A DNA stretch of 64,000 nt from Streptomyces sp. NBC_01304 (lineage in GTDB: Bacteria > Actinomycetota > Actinomycetes > Streptomycetales > Streptomycetaceae), in assembly GCF_035975855.1 (NCBI RefSeq), contig NZ_CP109055.1, forward strand, positions 4,030,001 through 4,094,000, read 5' to 3'. The position numbers were made by a program, and so were the translations under genes. Shown piece by piece: positions 24,968 to 34,977 of this stretch (its first letter is position 1; every line of letters starts with the position of its first letter). The notes under the pieces were generated by a model. It was given only the letters and a program-made list of their open reading frames with translations. It searched no databases and was not told where the DNA came from.

Positions 24968-25017
24968 GGCCCCGCTCCAGTCCGCCCCGCCCGGCCCCGC
25001 TCCAGCCCGCCCCGCCC
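24968..25017. repeat. 25-bp tandem duplication in GC-rich tract
   Basis: Two adjacent 25-bp units (GGCCCCGCTCCAG... and so on) differ at one base and lie within a 90-bp C-rich stretch between two convergent genes. The second unit ends 6 bp from the MarR stop. Confidence 0.8.
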
Positions 25018-25022
25018 CCCCC

Positions 25023-25517
25023 TCAGCTCTCCGAGCGCGCGTTCAGCTGGCCGAGGAGGCGGGCCAGCTCCGCCACCTCGCTGCGGTCCCAGCCCGCGAG
25101 CCGCTGCACGTACTGGCCGCGGCGGGCGTCCCGGACGACGCGGTAGCGGGCCCGGCCCTCCTCCGTGAGGTGCAGCAGGGAGGCGCGGCCGTCCAGCGGG
25201 TCCGGGGTGCGCGCGACCAGGCCCAACTCCTCCAGGGCGCGCAGCTGTCGGCTCATCGTCGCTTTGCCGACTCCGATGTACGCGGCGAGCTCGGTGGCCC
25301 GCTGCGGGCCGGCCTCCTCCAGGCGTACGAGCAGGCCGTATGCGGCGGGTTCGAGTTCGGGGTGGACCTCCCTGGCCATCTCGCCGGACGAGGCGCGGGC
25401 GCGGCGCAGAAAGACCGTCAACTCCCGCTCCAGGGCGAGGAATTCGTGGTCCACACCACTTCCCGGCTCCGGGTGATCCCCCGGGGCCCCTTCGCTCTCG
25501 TGCACGTCAGCACCCAT
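25023..25517 (-). CDS. MarR-family regulator, 164 aa
   Basis: The winged-helix MarR core runs about residues 50-140: LEPAAYGLLVRLEEAG, then TELAAYIGVGKATMSRQLRALEELGLVARTPDPLDGRASLLHLTEEG, with the wing pattern D-x-R. MarR proteins bind palindromic operators near their own promoters and release on binding small phenolic or oxidant ligands. A perfect CTGAAA-N5-TTTCAG inverted repeat lies 18 bp upstream of this start, so it is probably autoregulated. The ATG at 25517 begins MGADVHESEG. Its other targets cannot be told. Confidence 0.9.
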   Translation of the reverse strand: MGADVHESEGAPGDHPEPGSGVDHEFLALERELTVFLRRARASSGEMAREVHPELEPAAYGLLVRLEEAGPQRATELAAYIGVGKATMSRQLRALEELGLVARTPDPLDGRASLLHLTEEGRARYRVVRDARRGQYVQRLAGWDRSEVAELARLLGQLNARSES

Positions 25518-25534
25518 TCGACGCTTTCCCGATC

Positions 25535-25551
25535 CTGAAAGTTTCTTTCAG
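25535..25551. promoter_or_regulatory. Candidate MarR operator
   Basis: A 6-5-6 inverted repeat, CTGAAA-GTTTC-TTTCAG, sits 18 bp upstream of the MarR start codon. Its position and symmetry fit a site for MarR autoregulation. Confidence 0.55.
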
Positions 25552-25707
25552 CGGCGGCCATTGCCGCAGCTGGGCCAGTATTTCGCAGGAGTAGACCAAC
25601 GGCAGCCCCAAGGCCCCCTTCCCTACCCCTCTTCTACGTGCGTAGCTTCATTACTGCACCGGATGACATGCCCACACCAGGGATCTGAGCCAAAGATCTG
25701 CACCAGC

Positions 25708-25723
25708 GACATGAGGGCATGTC
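25708..25723. promoter_or_regulatory. Palindrome upstream of GH25 gene
   Basis: A perfect GACATG-AGGG-CATGTC palindrome lies about 70 bp upstream of the muramidase start. A related half-site, GACATGCCC, lies at 25665-25673 and forms a 9-bp inverted pair with GGGCATGTC. No regulator is assigned. Confidence 0.35.
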
Positions 25724-25789
25724 CGTATGTCGACAGGTTCCCCCCAAGTGCATCACCCAGTGCACCACCGAGGCCTTCGGAGGCACGCA

Positions 25790-26620
25790 ATGCCCGTGCA
25801 CAGACCCGGATCCGGACCACGCCGCTCGCGCCTCACCGCGGTCGGCATTCTGCTCGCCGCCCTCTCGCTCCTCGTCTCCCTCCCCACCAGCGCCCAGGCC
25901 GCCGACGCGCCCACCCGCGGCTCGGCCCGCATGGGCATGGGCGTCGTCGGCCACGACGGCCAGGGCCAGCTGCCGCCCGCCGACCCCAACGCCGTCCAGA
26001 CCGAGGGCGTCGACGTCTCCAGCCACCAGGGCAACGTCAACTGGTCCGGCCTCTGGTCCAGCGGCGTGAAGTGGGCCTACGTCAAGGCCACCGAGGGGAC
26101 GTACTACAAGAACCCCTACTTCGCCCAGCAGTACAACGGCTCGTACAACGTCGGCATGATCCGCGGCTCGTACCACTTCGCGACCCCCGACACCACGAGC
26201 GGTGCCACCCAGGCGGACTACTTCGTCAACAACGGCGGCGGCTGGTCGCGTGACGGCAAGACGCTGCCCGGCGCGCTGGACATCGAGTGGAACCCGTACG
26301 GGGCGCAGTGCTTCGGCAAGAGCCAGTCGGCGATGGTCACTTGGATCAGGGACTTCCTGAACCGCTACAAGGCCCGCACCGGGCGCGACGCGGTGATCTA
26401 CACGGCCACCAGCTGGTGGAAGGACTGCACCGGCAACTACGGCGGCTTCGGTGCCACCAACCCGCTGTGGATCGCCCGCTACAACACGACGCCCGGTGAA
26501 CTCCCGGCCGGCTGGGGCTTCCAGACGATCTGGCAGTACACGTCGTCCGGCCCGATCGTCGGCGACCACAACAAGTTCAACGGCGCCCTCGACCGCGTGG
26601 TGGCCCTCGCCAACGGCTGA
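25790..26620 (+). CDS. Secreted GH25 muramidase (lysozyme), 276 aa
   Basis: The signal peptide (about 1-38, SLLVSLPTSAQAAD) leads into a GH25 lysozyme domain of the Streptomyces cellosyl type. Catalytic acid residues are visible: Asp75 in GVDVSSHQGNVNW, and Asp164 with Glu166 in ALDIEWNP. The end WQYTSSGPIVGDHNKFNG is also characteristic. The enzyme cleaves N-acetylmuramyl bonds in peptidoglycan outside the cell. The ATG at 25790 is preceded by CGGAGG. Its neighbours are convergent with lon, sharing a terminator at 26678-26714. Confidence 0.95.
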   Translation: MPVHRPGSGPRRSRLTAVGILLAALSLLVSLPTSAQAADAPTRGSARMGMGVVGHDGQGQLPPADPNAVQTEGVDVSSHQGNVNWSGLWSSGVKWAYVKATEGTYYKNPYFAQQYNGSYNVGMIRGSYHFATPDTTSGATQADYFVNNGGGWSRDGKTLPGALDIEWNPYGAQCFGKSQSAMVTWIRDFLNRYKARTGRDAVIYTATSWWKDCTGNYGGFGATNPLWIARYNTTPGELPAGWGFQTIWQYTSSGPIVGDHNKFNGALDRVVALANG

Positions 26621-26677
26621 CGTCCACCGCCGCCCTCAGGACGTGTGCGTACGCATCCGGCTGTGTGCGCGTACGAA

Positions 26678-26714
26678 ACGGCCCTCCCCCTCGTCGGTCG
26701 AGGGGGAGGGCCGT
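26678..26714. terminator. Bidirectional terminator hairpin
   Basis: A 16-bp perfect stem (ACGGCCCTCCCCCTCG / CGAGGGGGAGGGCCGT) with a 5-nt loop lies between the convergent GH25 and lon genes. Confidence 0.85.
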
Positions 26715-26733
26715 CCGCTCCTGATCGCGCCCG

Positions 26734-29154
<2,421 letters not shown>

Positions 29155-29175
29155 GATCTCCCCTTCGGCAATCAA

Positions 29176-29196
29176 GTTGAGCTATGCCGACTCAAT
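29176..29196. promoter_or_regulatory. HAIR element (HspR operator) of lon
   Basis: The site reads GTTGAGC-N7-ACTCAAT, 22 bp upstream of the lon start. It differs by one base in each half from the HspR-associated inverted repeat CTTGAGT-N7-ACTCAAG. In S. coelicolor lon belongs to the HspR regulon, so heat shock or loss of DnaK-HspR repression should raise lon. Confidence 0.85.
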
Positions 29197-29286
29197 GCTT
29201 GTGAGCCTGGAGATGTTCCCCAGAGGGTGTTCGCTCTGAGCGATCAGGGGTCGCGAGGCCGCTGTCGAGAACGATGTAATGCACGC

Positions 29287-29970
29287 ATGCCTACTTCATC
29301 CATTACACCGCTGGTCAAGTCCTGGATCGACGGCTGGGTCGTGTCCCGCGGTGCCGCCGAACCCGACGAGGAGCCCTGGGGCTGGACCGTGGCCGTCGGT
29401 AACTTCAAGGAGACGGCGCGGCATCTGATTCCCGACGGCGACGAGGCCGTCATCCGCAAGCTCGCGGTGGACTCGGCGGTGGCCGGGCGCTGGCTGAAGG
29501 TGTTCCTGCCCCAGGTGACGCTCGACCTCGCGCAGCCCGACGCGGCGGAGGAGCTGATCATGCCGTGGCTCGGCGGGGCGGAGTCGGGCTGGAGCGTGGA
29601 CCTGCCCGGGTTCCTGATGACGCTCGACCTCGAACGGTCGGCCGCGGTGGCCGTGCCCGAGGGGTATCGGATGCGGGTCTGGCATCGGGGCGGGGTCGTG
29701 CGCGTGATGGTCACGGCCGCGGACGGGTCACTGGCCGCGCGGGGGCAGATCGCGGCGACGGGCGCCACGGCGGTGGCGGACCAGATCGAGACGTCGCCGC
29801 TGCACCGCCGCAAGGGGCTCGGGTCCTTGGTGATGCGGGTGCTGCAGAACGCCGCGCTAGACGCCGGGGCCTCGACCGGGATTCTGGTCGGGACGCTGGA
29901 GGGCCGGTTGATGTACGAGGCGGTGGGGTGGCGGACTCATGCGGCGATGGCGAGCGTGCAGTTCGGCTGA
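29287..29970 (+). CDS. GNAT-family acetyltransferase-like protein, 227 aa
   Basis: The C-terminal half carries the acetyl-CoA signature: IETSPLHRRKGLGSLVMRVLQNAALDAG (about 175-205), with the R-x-x-G-x-G pattern, then a typical terminal strand GRLMYEAVGWRTHAAMASVQF. The N-terminal half (about 1-115) has no GNAT pattern and includes a Trp-rich region (SWIDGWVVSR, EPWGWTVAVGNF), so it may be a fusion or a divergent GNAT. The substrate is unknown. The ATG at 29287 lies 131 bp from lon's start, making the two genes divergent. Confidence 0.8.
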   Translation: MPTSSITPLVKSWIDGWVVSRGAAEPDEEPWGWTVAVGNFKETARHLIPDGDEAVIRKLAVDSAVAGRWLKVFLPQVTLDLAQPDAAEELIMPWLGGAESGWSVDLPGFLMTLDLERSAAVAVPEGYRMRVWHRGGVVRVMVTAADGSLAARGQIAATGATAVADQIETSPLHRRKGLGSLVMRVLQNAALDAGASTGILVGTLEGRLMYEAVGWRTHAAMASVQFG

Positions 29971-29989
29971 TGAGCCCGTTCGGCCAACC

Positions 29990-30100
29990 CAGCCCGTCCG
30001 GCGCTTGAGGACGAGGCCGAAGGCCGTAATCCAGGCGGGGGTCCGGGGGCGGCAGCCCCCGAAGCTGTCCGTCAGGACTTTCGGGAAGGGGCGGGGAGGG
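29990..30100 (+). repeat. Composite intergenic repeat, copy 2
   Basis: The core CCCGTCCGGCGCTTGAGG (one base from other copies) at 29990-30012 is followed by a GGGGGC-GGCA-GCCCCC hairpin (about 30045-30061) and TTTCGGGAAGGGGCGGGG at 30079-30096, ending about 15 bp before the methyltransferase start. Confidence 0.8.
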
Positions 30101-30114
30101 GCCAAAATCCCCCC

Positions 30115-30891
30115 ATGCACCGCGACGACCTCAGCAGCCTCGCCCACAGCGAGCACCCCATTGCTGCCCCCCTCAGCGACCAGAGGGTCGACCAACTCCT
30201 GGCCCACGCCCTCCCCCGGGGAACGGAGCGCGTACTGGACCTCGGCTGCGGCGAGGCCGAGTGGCTGATCTGGGCCGTGGCCAACCGCGAAGGCGTGCGG
30301 GCCGACGGCGTGGACCTGAGCGAGCCCGCCCTGGCCCGGGGCCGCGAGCACATCGCCCAGTCCGGCCTGGCCGACCGCATCACGCTGCACCACCAGGACG
30401 CGGCCGACTTCAACGGCGACGCCCCGTACGACCTGGTCCTCTGCGTCGGCTCCACGCACGCCTTCGGCGGCCTCCTGCCCACGCTCGAAGCCGCCCGCAA
30501 ACACCTCGCGCCGGGCGGCGCCGTCCTCGTCGGCGACGGCTTCTGGGAGCGGCCCCCGACGAAGGAGACCCTCCAGGTCGGCTTCACCGAGGACGAGTAC
30601 ACCGACCTCGCCGGCACCGTCGAGCTCGTCGAGCGGAACGGCTGGATCCCGCTCCACGGGCATGTGAGCACCCAGGAGGAGTGGGACGACTACGAGTGGT
30701 CGTGGACCGGCTCCCTCACCCGCTGGGCCCTGGACAACCCCCAACACCCGGAGAGCGAAGAGGTGTTGGCGACCGCCAAGCAGCACCGCACCCAATGGCT
30801 CGGCGGCTACCGCGGCACGCTCGGCTTCGTCACCCTGCTGCTTCGCCAGGAGGCCCGCCCGGAGCCGCACACCCTGCTGCGCCTCACGTAG
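30115..30891 (+). CDS. SAM-dependent methyltransferase, 258 aa
   Basis: The class I fold is clear: motif I is TERVLDLGCGEAEWL (about 38-52), motif II is ADGVDLSEP and motif IV is YDLVLCVGSTHAFGG. The acceptor helix region is not like any specific subgroup; many unknown small-molecule methyltransferases look like this. The ATG at 30115 directly follows a copy of the intergenic repeat, and no strong ribosome-binding site is visible apart from the repeat's own GGGGCGGGGAGGGG. Its stop overlaps the convergent methyltransferase gene by 8 bp. Confidence 0.85.
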   Translation: MHRDDLSSLAHSEHPIAAPLSDQRVDQLLAHALPRGTERVLDLGCGEAEWLIWAVANREGVRADGVDLSEPALARGREHIAQSGLADRITLHHQDAADFNGDAPYDLVLCVGSTHAFGGLLPTLEAARKHLAPGGAVLVGDGFWERPPTKETLQVGFTEDEYTDLAGTVELVERNGWIPLHGHVSTQEEWDDYEWSWTGSLTRWALDNPQHPESEEVLATAKQHRTQWLGGYRGTLGFVTLLLRQEARPEPHTLLRLT

Positions 30892-32017
30892 CCCGCGGCG
30901 CCAGCCGCCAGAGGGTGGTGAGCTCCGCCGCGCGGGCCTCGTGCAGCGGATCGTCCCGGTCCGCCGCCCGCCCGTGCCGGGGCCGCGTGTCCAGGCGCCC
31001 GACCACCCGCAGCCCGGCCTTGTCGATGGCGTCGCTCAGCTCCGTGGGGCCGCGCAGGCCGAGCCGTTCCGCGAGGTCCGAGATGATCAGCCAGCCCTCG
31101 CCGCCCGGTTCGAGGTGGTCGGCGAGACCGTCGAGCCAGCTGTGCAGCATGCGGCTGCCCGGGTCGTACACGGCGTGGTCGAGCGGGGTGCGCGGGCGGG
31201 CCGGCAGCCAGGGCGGGTTGCAGACGACGACATGGGCGCGGCCGGCCGGGTAGAGGTCGGCCTCCCGCACCTCGACCGGAAGCCCGAGCCGCTCCGCGTT
31301 GTCCCGGGCGCAGGCCACCGCGCGCGGGTCCAGATCGGTGGCGACGACGCGGCGCAGACCCCGGTGGGCCAGGAGCGCGGCGAGCACACCGGTGCCGGTG
31401 CCGATGTCGAAGGCCGAGTCGGCGCCGGCCGGCAGCGGGGCCTTCGCCACCAGGTCGACGTACTCGCCACGGACCGGCGAGAAGACCCCGTAGTGCGGGT
31501 GGATCCGGGCGCCCGCGCCGAGCGCCGGGATCTCGACGCCCTTGCGACGCCATTCGTACGCGCCCACGATGCCGAGCAGTTCACGCAGCGAGCCCACCAC
31601 GGGCTCGTCGCCGCCCGGCCACTCCCCGTACGCCTGGACGCACGCCTCCCGGACGTCGGGCGCCTGCCGCAGGCCGATCGCCCAGTCGTCGGCGTACGGG
31701 ATCAGCAGCATGCCGAGGACCCGGGACCGCCTCGCCTGCTCACGGCGCTGCAGGTGGAAGGCCTGGGCCAGGGAGTCGGACTTGGGCTGCGCAATGCCGT
31801 CGAGCTTGCGGCGCAGGGAGGTGAGCAGACGGCGCGCGGACGGGTAGTCGCCCTGCCAGAGCAGCGCGGTCCCCTCGCTGACGTGGCGATACGCGGCGGC
31901 GACGCTGATGCGGGCGCCTGCGGTGATGACGCGCTTGGGGGGCGGGGTGGCGTTCTGGGTGTACCAGCGGGCCGTGCGCCGCTCGTCGTCGGCGTCCGTC
32001 CAGTGGATCGTGTTCAC
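30884..32017 (-). CDS. Methyltransferase with NPPW motif (N5-glutamine/RsmC-like), 377 aa
   Basis: An N-terminal alpha-helical domain (about 1-160; no recognised family) precedes a class I methyltransferase: FDIGTGTGVLAALLAH and VVATDLDPRAVACARDNAERL, with the substrate motif VVCNPPWLP. NPPW/NPPY is characteristic of enzymes that methylate a planar amide or amino group in nucleic acid or protein, such as RsmC, HemK and PrmC. GTG at 32017 has GGGGAG 12 nt upstream; the longer frame is shadow. The paralogue on the plus strand is a different, smaller methyltransferase. Confidence 0.85.
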   Translation of the reverse strand: MNTIHWTDADDERRTARWYTQNATPPPKRVITAGARISVAAAYRHVSEGTALLWQGDYPSARRLLTSLRRKLDGIAQPKSDSLAQAFHLQRREQARRSRVLGMLLIPYADDWAIGLRQAPDVREACVQAYGEWPGGDEPVVGSLRELLGIVGAYEWRRKGVEIPALGAGARIHPHYGVFSPVRGEYVDLVAKAPLPAGADSAFDIGTGTGVLAALLAHRGLRRVVATDLDPRAVACARDNAERLGLPVEVREADLYPAGRAHVVVCNPPWLPARPRTPLDHAVYDPGSRMLHSWLDGLADHLEPGGEGWLIISDLAERLGLRGPTELSDAIDKAGLRVVGRLDTRPRHGRAADRDDPLHEARAAELTTLWRLAPRAT

Positions 32018-32091
32018 GTGCGACCTCTCCCCTTCAGGGAAGCAGTATCGGTGGCGGACGGCACCGGATGCCAATTCGCCCCACGGGGCGG

Positions 32092-32805
32092 CTACACCTT
32101 CTGTACGCGCCTGACCTGGCCCACGTCCCTCGCCGGCCCGCCCCGCTCGCGCCGCCACCGGCGCACCAGCGGCCAGGAGGCGACCCCGATGAGCAGGGCG
32201 AACAGATGCCCCCAGTCGGCCATCGGGTCGGCGAACGCGATCAGCTCGTTCACGAGGACGAGCGCCGTGCCGCCGGCAAGCAGCAGCCGCGCCCACGGGA
32301 CGAGCAGCCCGGCCAGGGAGCCGACGGCCGCCGTGACGCCGAAGCTGATGCCGTAGTCGAGGCGGTGCAGGGAGCTGTCGGGCAGATGGCCGGTCAACAC
32401 CGAGAGGGCGATGGGGACTTCGGTGACCAGCGTGGTCGCGGCATGACCGAGGAGGAAGATCCCGGCGGTACGCCACCCGCCGATGCGGCGCTCCAGGGCG
32501 GTGAGGACGACCAGGAAGGCGAGGGCGTACGGGGACGTGAGTCCGCCGGCGATCCACAGCGCGCTGGCGACCATGACCAGGGCCGGGGCCTGGGCCAGGC
32601 CTTCGACGTCCGTGCTGGAGACCTGGAGCAGCCGGTCGACCAGGTGCGGGTCGGCGTACTCGGTGAACAGCGAGGTCACGGCCAGGACGAGGGCGTAGCC
32701 GAAGGTGAAGGGCGTCGCGGTGGGGGTGGGCAGCAGGCGTCGGAGGAACTGCCGCCAGGGGCGGACTTCCTCGCGCCGTGTCACGGCCCCGACCAGGTCC
32801 CGCAC
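32092..32805 (-). CDS. Rhomboid-like integral membrane protein, 237 aa
   Basis: Six predicted membrane helices run from about residue 33 to 210 (for example FTFGYALVLAVTSLF, ALAFLVVLTALERRIG and LLLAGGTALVLVNELIAF). The pattern GGWRTAGIFLLGHAATTLVTEVPIALSV and later YGISFGVTAAVGSL places His and Ser where a rhomboid fold would have them, but the GxSG catalytic motif is replaced by YGISFG, so it may be an inactive rhomboid relative. GTG at 32805 shares a base with the upstream TetR stop and has GGAGG 10 nt before it, indicating an operon with TetR. Confidence 0.7.
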   Translation of the reverse strand: MRDLVGAVTRREEVRPWRQFLRRLLPTPTATPFTFGYALVLAVTSLFTEYADPHLVDRLLQVSSTDVEGLAQAPALVMVASALWIAGGLTSPYALAFLVVLTALERRIGGWRTAGIFLLGHAATTLVTEVPIALSVLTGHLPDSSLHRLDYGISFGVTAAVGSLAGLLVPWARLLLAGGTALVLVNELIAFADPMADWGHLFALLIGVASWPLVRRWRRERGGPARDVGQVRRVQKV

Positions 32806-33467
32806 TACAGTCCCGCCTCCTCCACCGTGATCGACCGCAGCAAGCGGTCCAGGTACCCGCGGAACGAGCCGATCATGTCGATGGCCCGCGGATTCAGCGC
32901 CCACTGGATCTGCAACCCGTCCATCACCGCGATCATTTCCTGCGCGACGGCCCGGCAGTCGGTGTCCGCCTTCAGCTCTCCGCCGGCGACCGCGCGGCGC
33001 AGCGCCTCGGTGGTCTGGTCGATCACCCGGTCGTAGCGCGCCGTGAAGTACGCGTGCGCGGGGTGGCCCGGGTTTCCGGACTCGCCGACCAGGACGTTGA
33101 ACATCTTCACCAGGCCGGGGCGCCGGGTGTTGACCTCGGCGAGCGCGAGCACGGCCGCGCAGAGCTCCCTCGCCGGATGGGTCTCGGTCGGATGGGTCTC
33201 GGTGCGGAAGATCTGCTCCACGTCATGTTCTTCGCTGCGTTCAAGAACTGAAAACAGAAGGTCTTCCTTGCTGCGGAAGTGGTGCAGCAGCCCACCTTGG
33301 GTGATCCCGACATCCTTCGCGATCCGGGCCAACGAGGAGGCGTGGAAGCCCCATTGGGCAAAGTGCTCGACGGCGGTGTCGAGGATCCGGGCGCGTCGCT
33401 CATCGCCCACCGCATAGGTGCCTCTAGCTGCGGTTTTCTGGGACTTAGGGCCCTGGCTCTGCGACAT
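32805..33467 (-). CDS. TetR-family regulator, 220 aa
   Basis: The N-terminal HTH is readable: ERRARILDTAVEHFAQWGFHASSLARIAKDVGITQGGLLHHFRSKEDLL. The C-terminal ligand domain has a helical pattern and no obvious family. An unusual tandem in the coding sequence (33175-33204, two 15-bp units) encodes ETHPTETHPA. It diverges from an MFS transporter and GH3 glycosidase pair and so probably represses them, like sugar-responsive TetR regulators. An AAAACC-N12-GGTTTT inverted repeat at 33541-33564 in the divergent gap is a candidate operator. It is cotranscribed with the rhomboid-like gene downstream. Confidence 0.9.
   Translation of the reverse strand: MSQSQGPKSQKTAARGTYAVGDERRARILDTAVEHFAQWGFHASSLARIAKDVGITQGGLLHHFRSKEDLLFSVLERSEEHDVEQIFRTETHPTETHPARELCAAVLALAEVNTRRPGLVKMFNVLVGESGNPGHPAHAYFTARYDRVIDQTTEALRRAVAGGELKADTDCRAVAQEMIAVMDGLQIQWALNPRAIDMIGSFRGYLDRLLRSITVEEAGL
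33175..33204 (-). repeat. 15-bp tandem duplication inside TetR gene
   Basis: Two adjacent 15-bp units, GGATGGGTCTCGGTC and GGATGGGTCTCGGTG, stay in frame and duplicate five residues (ETHP-x) in the ligand domain. They differ only at the last base, so the duplication is recent. Confidence 0.8.
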
Positions 33468-33540
33468 GTGAGCCACTTTAATCGCCCCCACCGGGGCACT
33501 GCCGGGGAGGCTGCGGGCCCGTGATCCAGGCCACAAAACC

Positions 33541-33564
33541 AAAACCTAGTACCTACGCGGTTTT
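33541..33564. promoter_or_regulatory. Candidate inverted repeat in TetR/MFS divergent gap
   Basis: AAAACC (33541-33546) and GGTTTT (33559-33564) form a 6-bp inverted repeat with a 12-bp spacer. Its place between a TetR gene and a divergent transporter-glycosidase pair suggests a regulator site, but the symmetry is modest. Confidence 0.35.
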
Positions 33565-33628
33565 CGTGTTTAACCTTTGGACACAGGAGCGGCGACGAAG
33601 CCGCCCCCGTCCCCGACAGGAGGCCGCC

Positions 33629-34942
33629 ATGGCCCTGGTCCACGACGCCCCGCCCGGCGCGGCCGCATCCCCGAGTGCCGGCGCCCCGGGGACCGAGCCG
33701 CACGGCGCCCCGCAGCCGCCGAACGCCCCCGGCAAGCTGATCTTCGGTCTCGTCGCCGCTCAACTCGGCGTCTGCATCGCGGTCTTCACCCCGATCATCG
33801 TGACCCTGCAGGTGCGGGTCGCCCAGATCGCCCCGGAGGCGGAGCGCAACGCGGCCCTGGCCAAGGTCCTCTCCGTCGGCGCCCTCCTCGCGCTCATCGG
33901 CAACCCGCTCTTCGGCGCCCTGTCCGACCGCACCACCAGCCGCTTCGGCCGCCGCCGCCCCTGGCTGATCGGCGGCTCGCTGGTCGCCCTCGGCGGACTG
34001 ACGATCGTGGGCCTCGCGAACAGCGTGACGATGCTCCTGATCGGCTGGGCCATCGCGCAGGTCGGCTGCAACGCCGCGCTCTGCATGGTCACGGCCTGCA
34101 TCCCGGACCTGATCCCCGACCACCAGCGCGGCCGCGTCTCCGGCCTGGTCGGCATGATGCTGTCGGTCTCGATGGTCTGCGGCACCTTCCTCGCGAAGGT
34201 CTTCAGCGGCAACATCGCGGTGGCCTTCATCGTCCCGGCCCTGATCGGCGTCGTCGGCGCCTGCGTCCTGGCCGCCGTGATGCGGGACCGCCCGGCCCGG
34301 CCCGGCGCCTTCGCCCCGTACAGCTTCAAGGAGTTCCTGCGCAGTTTCTGGGTCAACCCCCGCAAGCACAGCGACTACGCCTGGAACTTCGTCAGCCGCT
34401 TCCTGGTCTTCATCGGCATCGCCTGTGTCACCAGCTACCAGGTGTACTTCCTGATGGACAAGCTCGGCGTCGCCGAGGGCGATGTGGCGTCGAGGATGTT
34501 CACCACCACCCTGGTGACGGTCGGCGGAGTGGTCGCCGGCTCGCTGCTCGGCGGCTTCCTCTCCGACAACGCGGGCCGCCGCAAACCGTTCGTCCTGGCC
34601 TCCGCGGCCGTCATCGGCGTCGGCCTCGTCCTGATCGCGACGGCCGGCTCCTTCAACGCCTTCCTGCTCGCGGTCGCCGTCTTCGGCTTCGGCGAGGGCC
34701 TCTACCTCGCGGTGGACGTGGCGCTCGCGGCGGCGGTGCTGCCCGACCCGGAGACCACCGCCAAGGACATGGGCGTACTCAACATCGCCAACGCACTCCC
34801 CCAGTCCCTCGTCCCGATGATGGCCCCTCTCCTGCTCGGCATCGGCGGCGGCACCCAGAACTACGGCGCGCTGTTCCTCTTCGGCGGCATCGCGGCGGCG
34901 GTCGGCGCGGTCCTGGTCCAGCTGATCCGCTCGGTCAAGTAG
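33629..34942 (+). CDS. MFS transporter (glycoside-cation symporter-like), 437 aa
   Basis: This is a twelve-helix major facilitator. The start LIFGLVAAQLGVCIAVFTPIIV and the loop GALSDRTTSRFGRRRPWLIGG, with the family D-R-x-G-R-R-x-P pattern, are typical of the glycoside-pentoside-hexuronide type of carriers (LacS/MelB group). A second-half loop reads GGFLSDNAGRRKP. The gene is immediately followed by a GH3 glycosidase, so the imported substrate is probably a glycoside that the enzyme splits in the cell. The ATG at 33629 has AGGAGG 6 nt upstream. Transcription is divergent from the TetR gene. Confidence 0.9.
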   Translation: MALVHDAPPGAAASPSAGAPGTEPHGAPQPPNAPGKLIFGLVAAQLGVCIAVFTPIIVTLQVRVAQIAPEAERNAALAKVLSVGALLALIGNPLFGALSDRTTSRFGRRRPWLIGGSLVALGGLTIVGLANSVTMLLIGWAIAQVGCNAALCMVTACIPDLIPDHQRGRVSGLVGMMLSVSMVCGTFLAKVFSGNIAVAFIVPALIGVVGACVLAAVMRDRPARPGAFAPYSFKEFLRSFWVNPRKHSDYAWNFVSRFLVFIGIACVTSYQVYFLMDKLGVAEGDVASRMFTTTLVTVGGVVAGSLLGGFLSDNAGRRKPFVLASAAVIGVGLVLIATAGSFNAFLLAVAVFGFGEGLYLAVDVALAAAVLPDPETTAKDMGVLNIANALPQSLVPMMAPLLLGIGGGTQNYGALFLFGGIAAAVGAVLVQLIRSVK

Positions 34943-34977
34943 CCCTCCCCTCCCATGACTTCAGGAGTACGCACCCC

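Noticed and set aside
24847..25022. Hidden small gene in the C-rich stretch after the PP2C gene
   Set aside because: Composition is almost pure C/G low complexity, with no start and ribosome-site combination.
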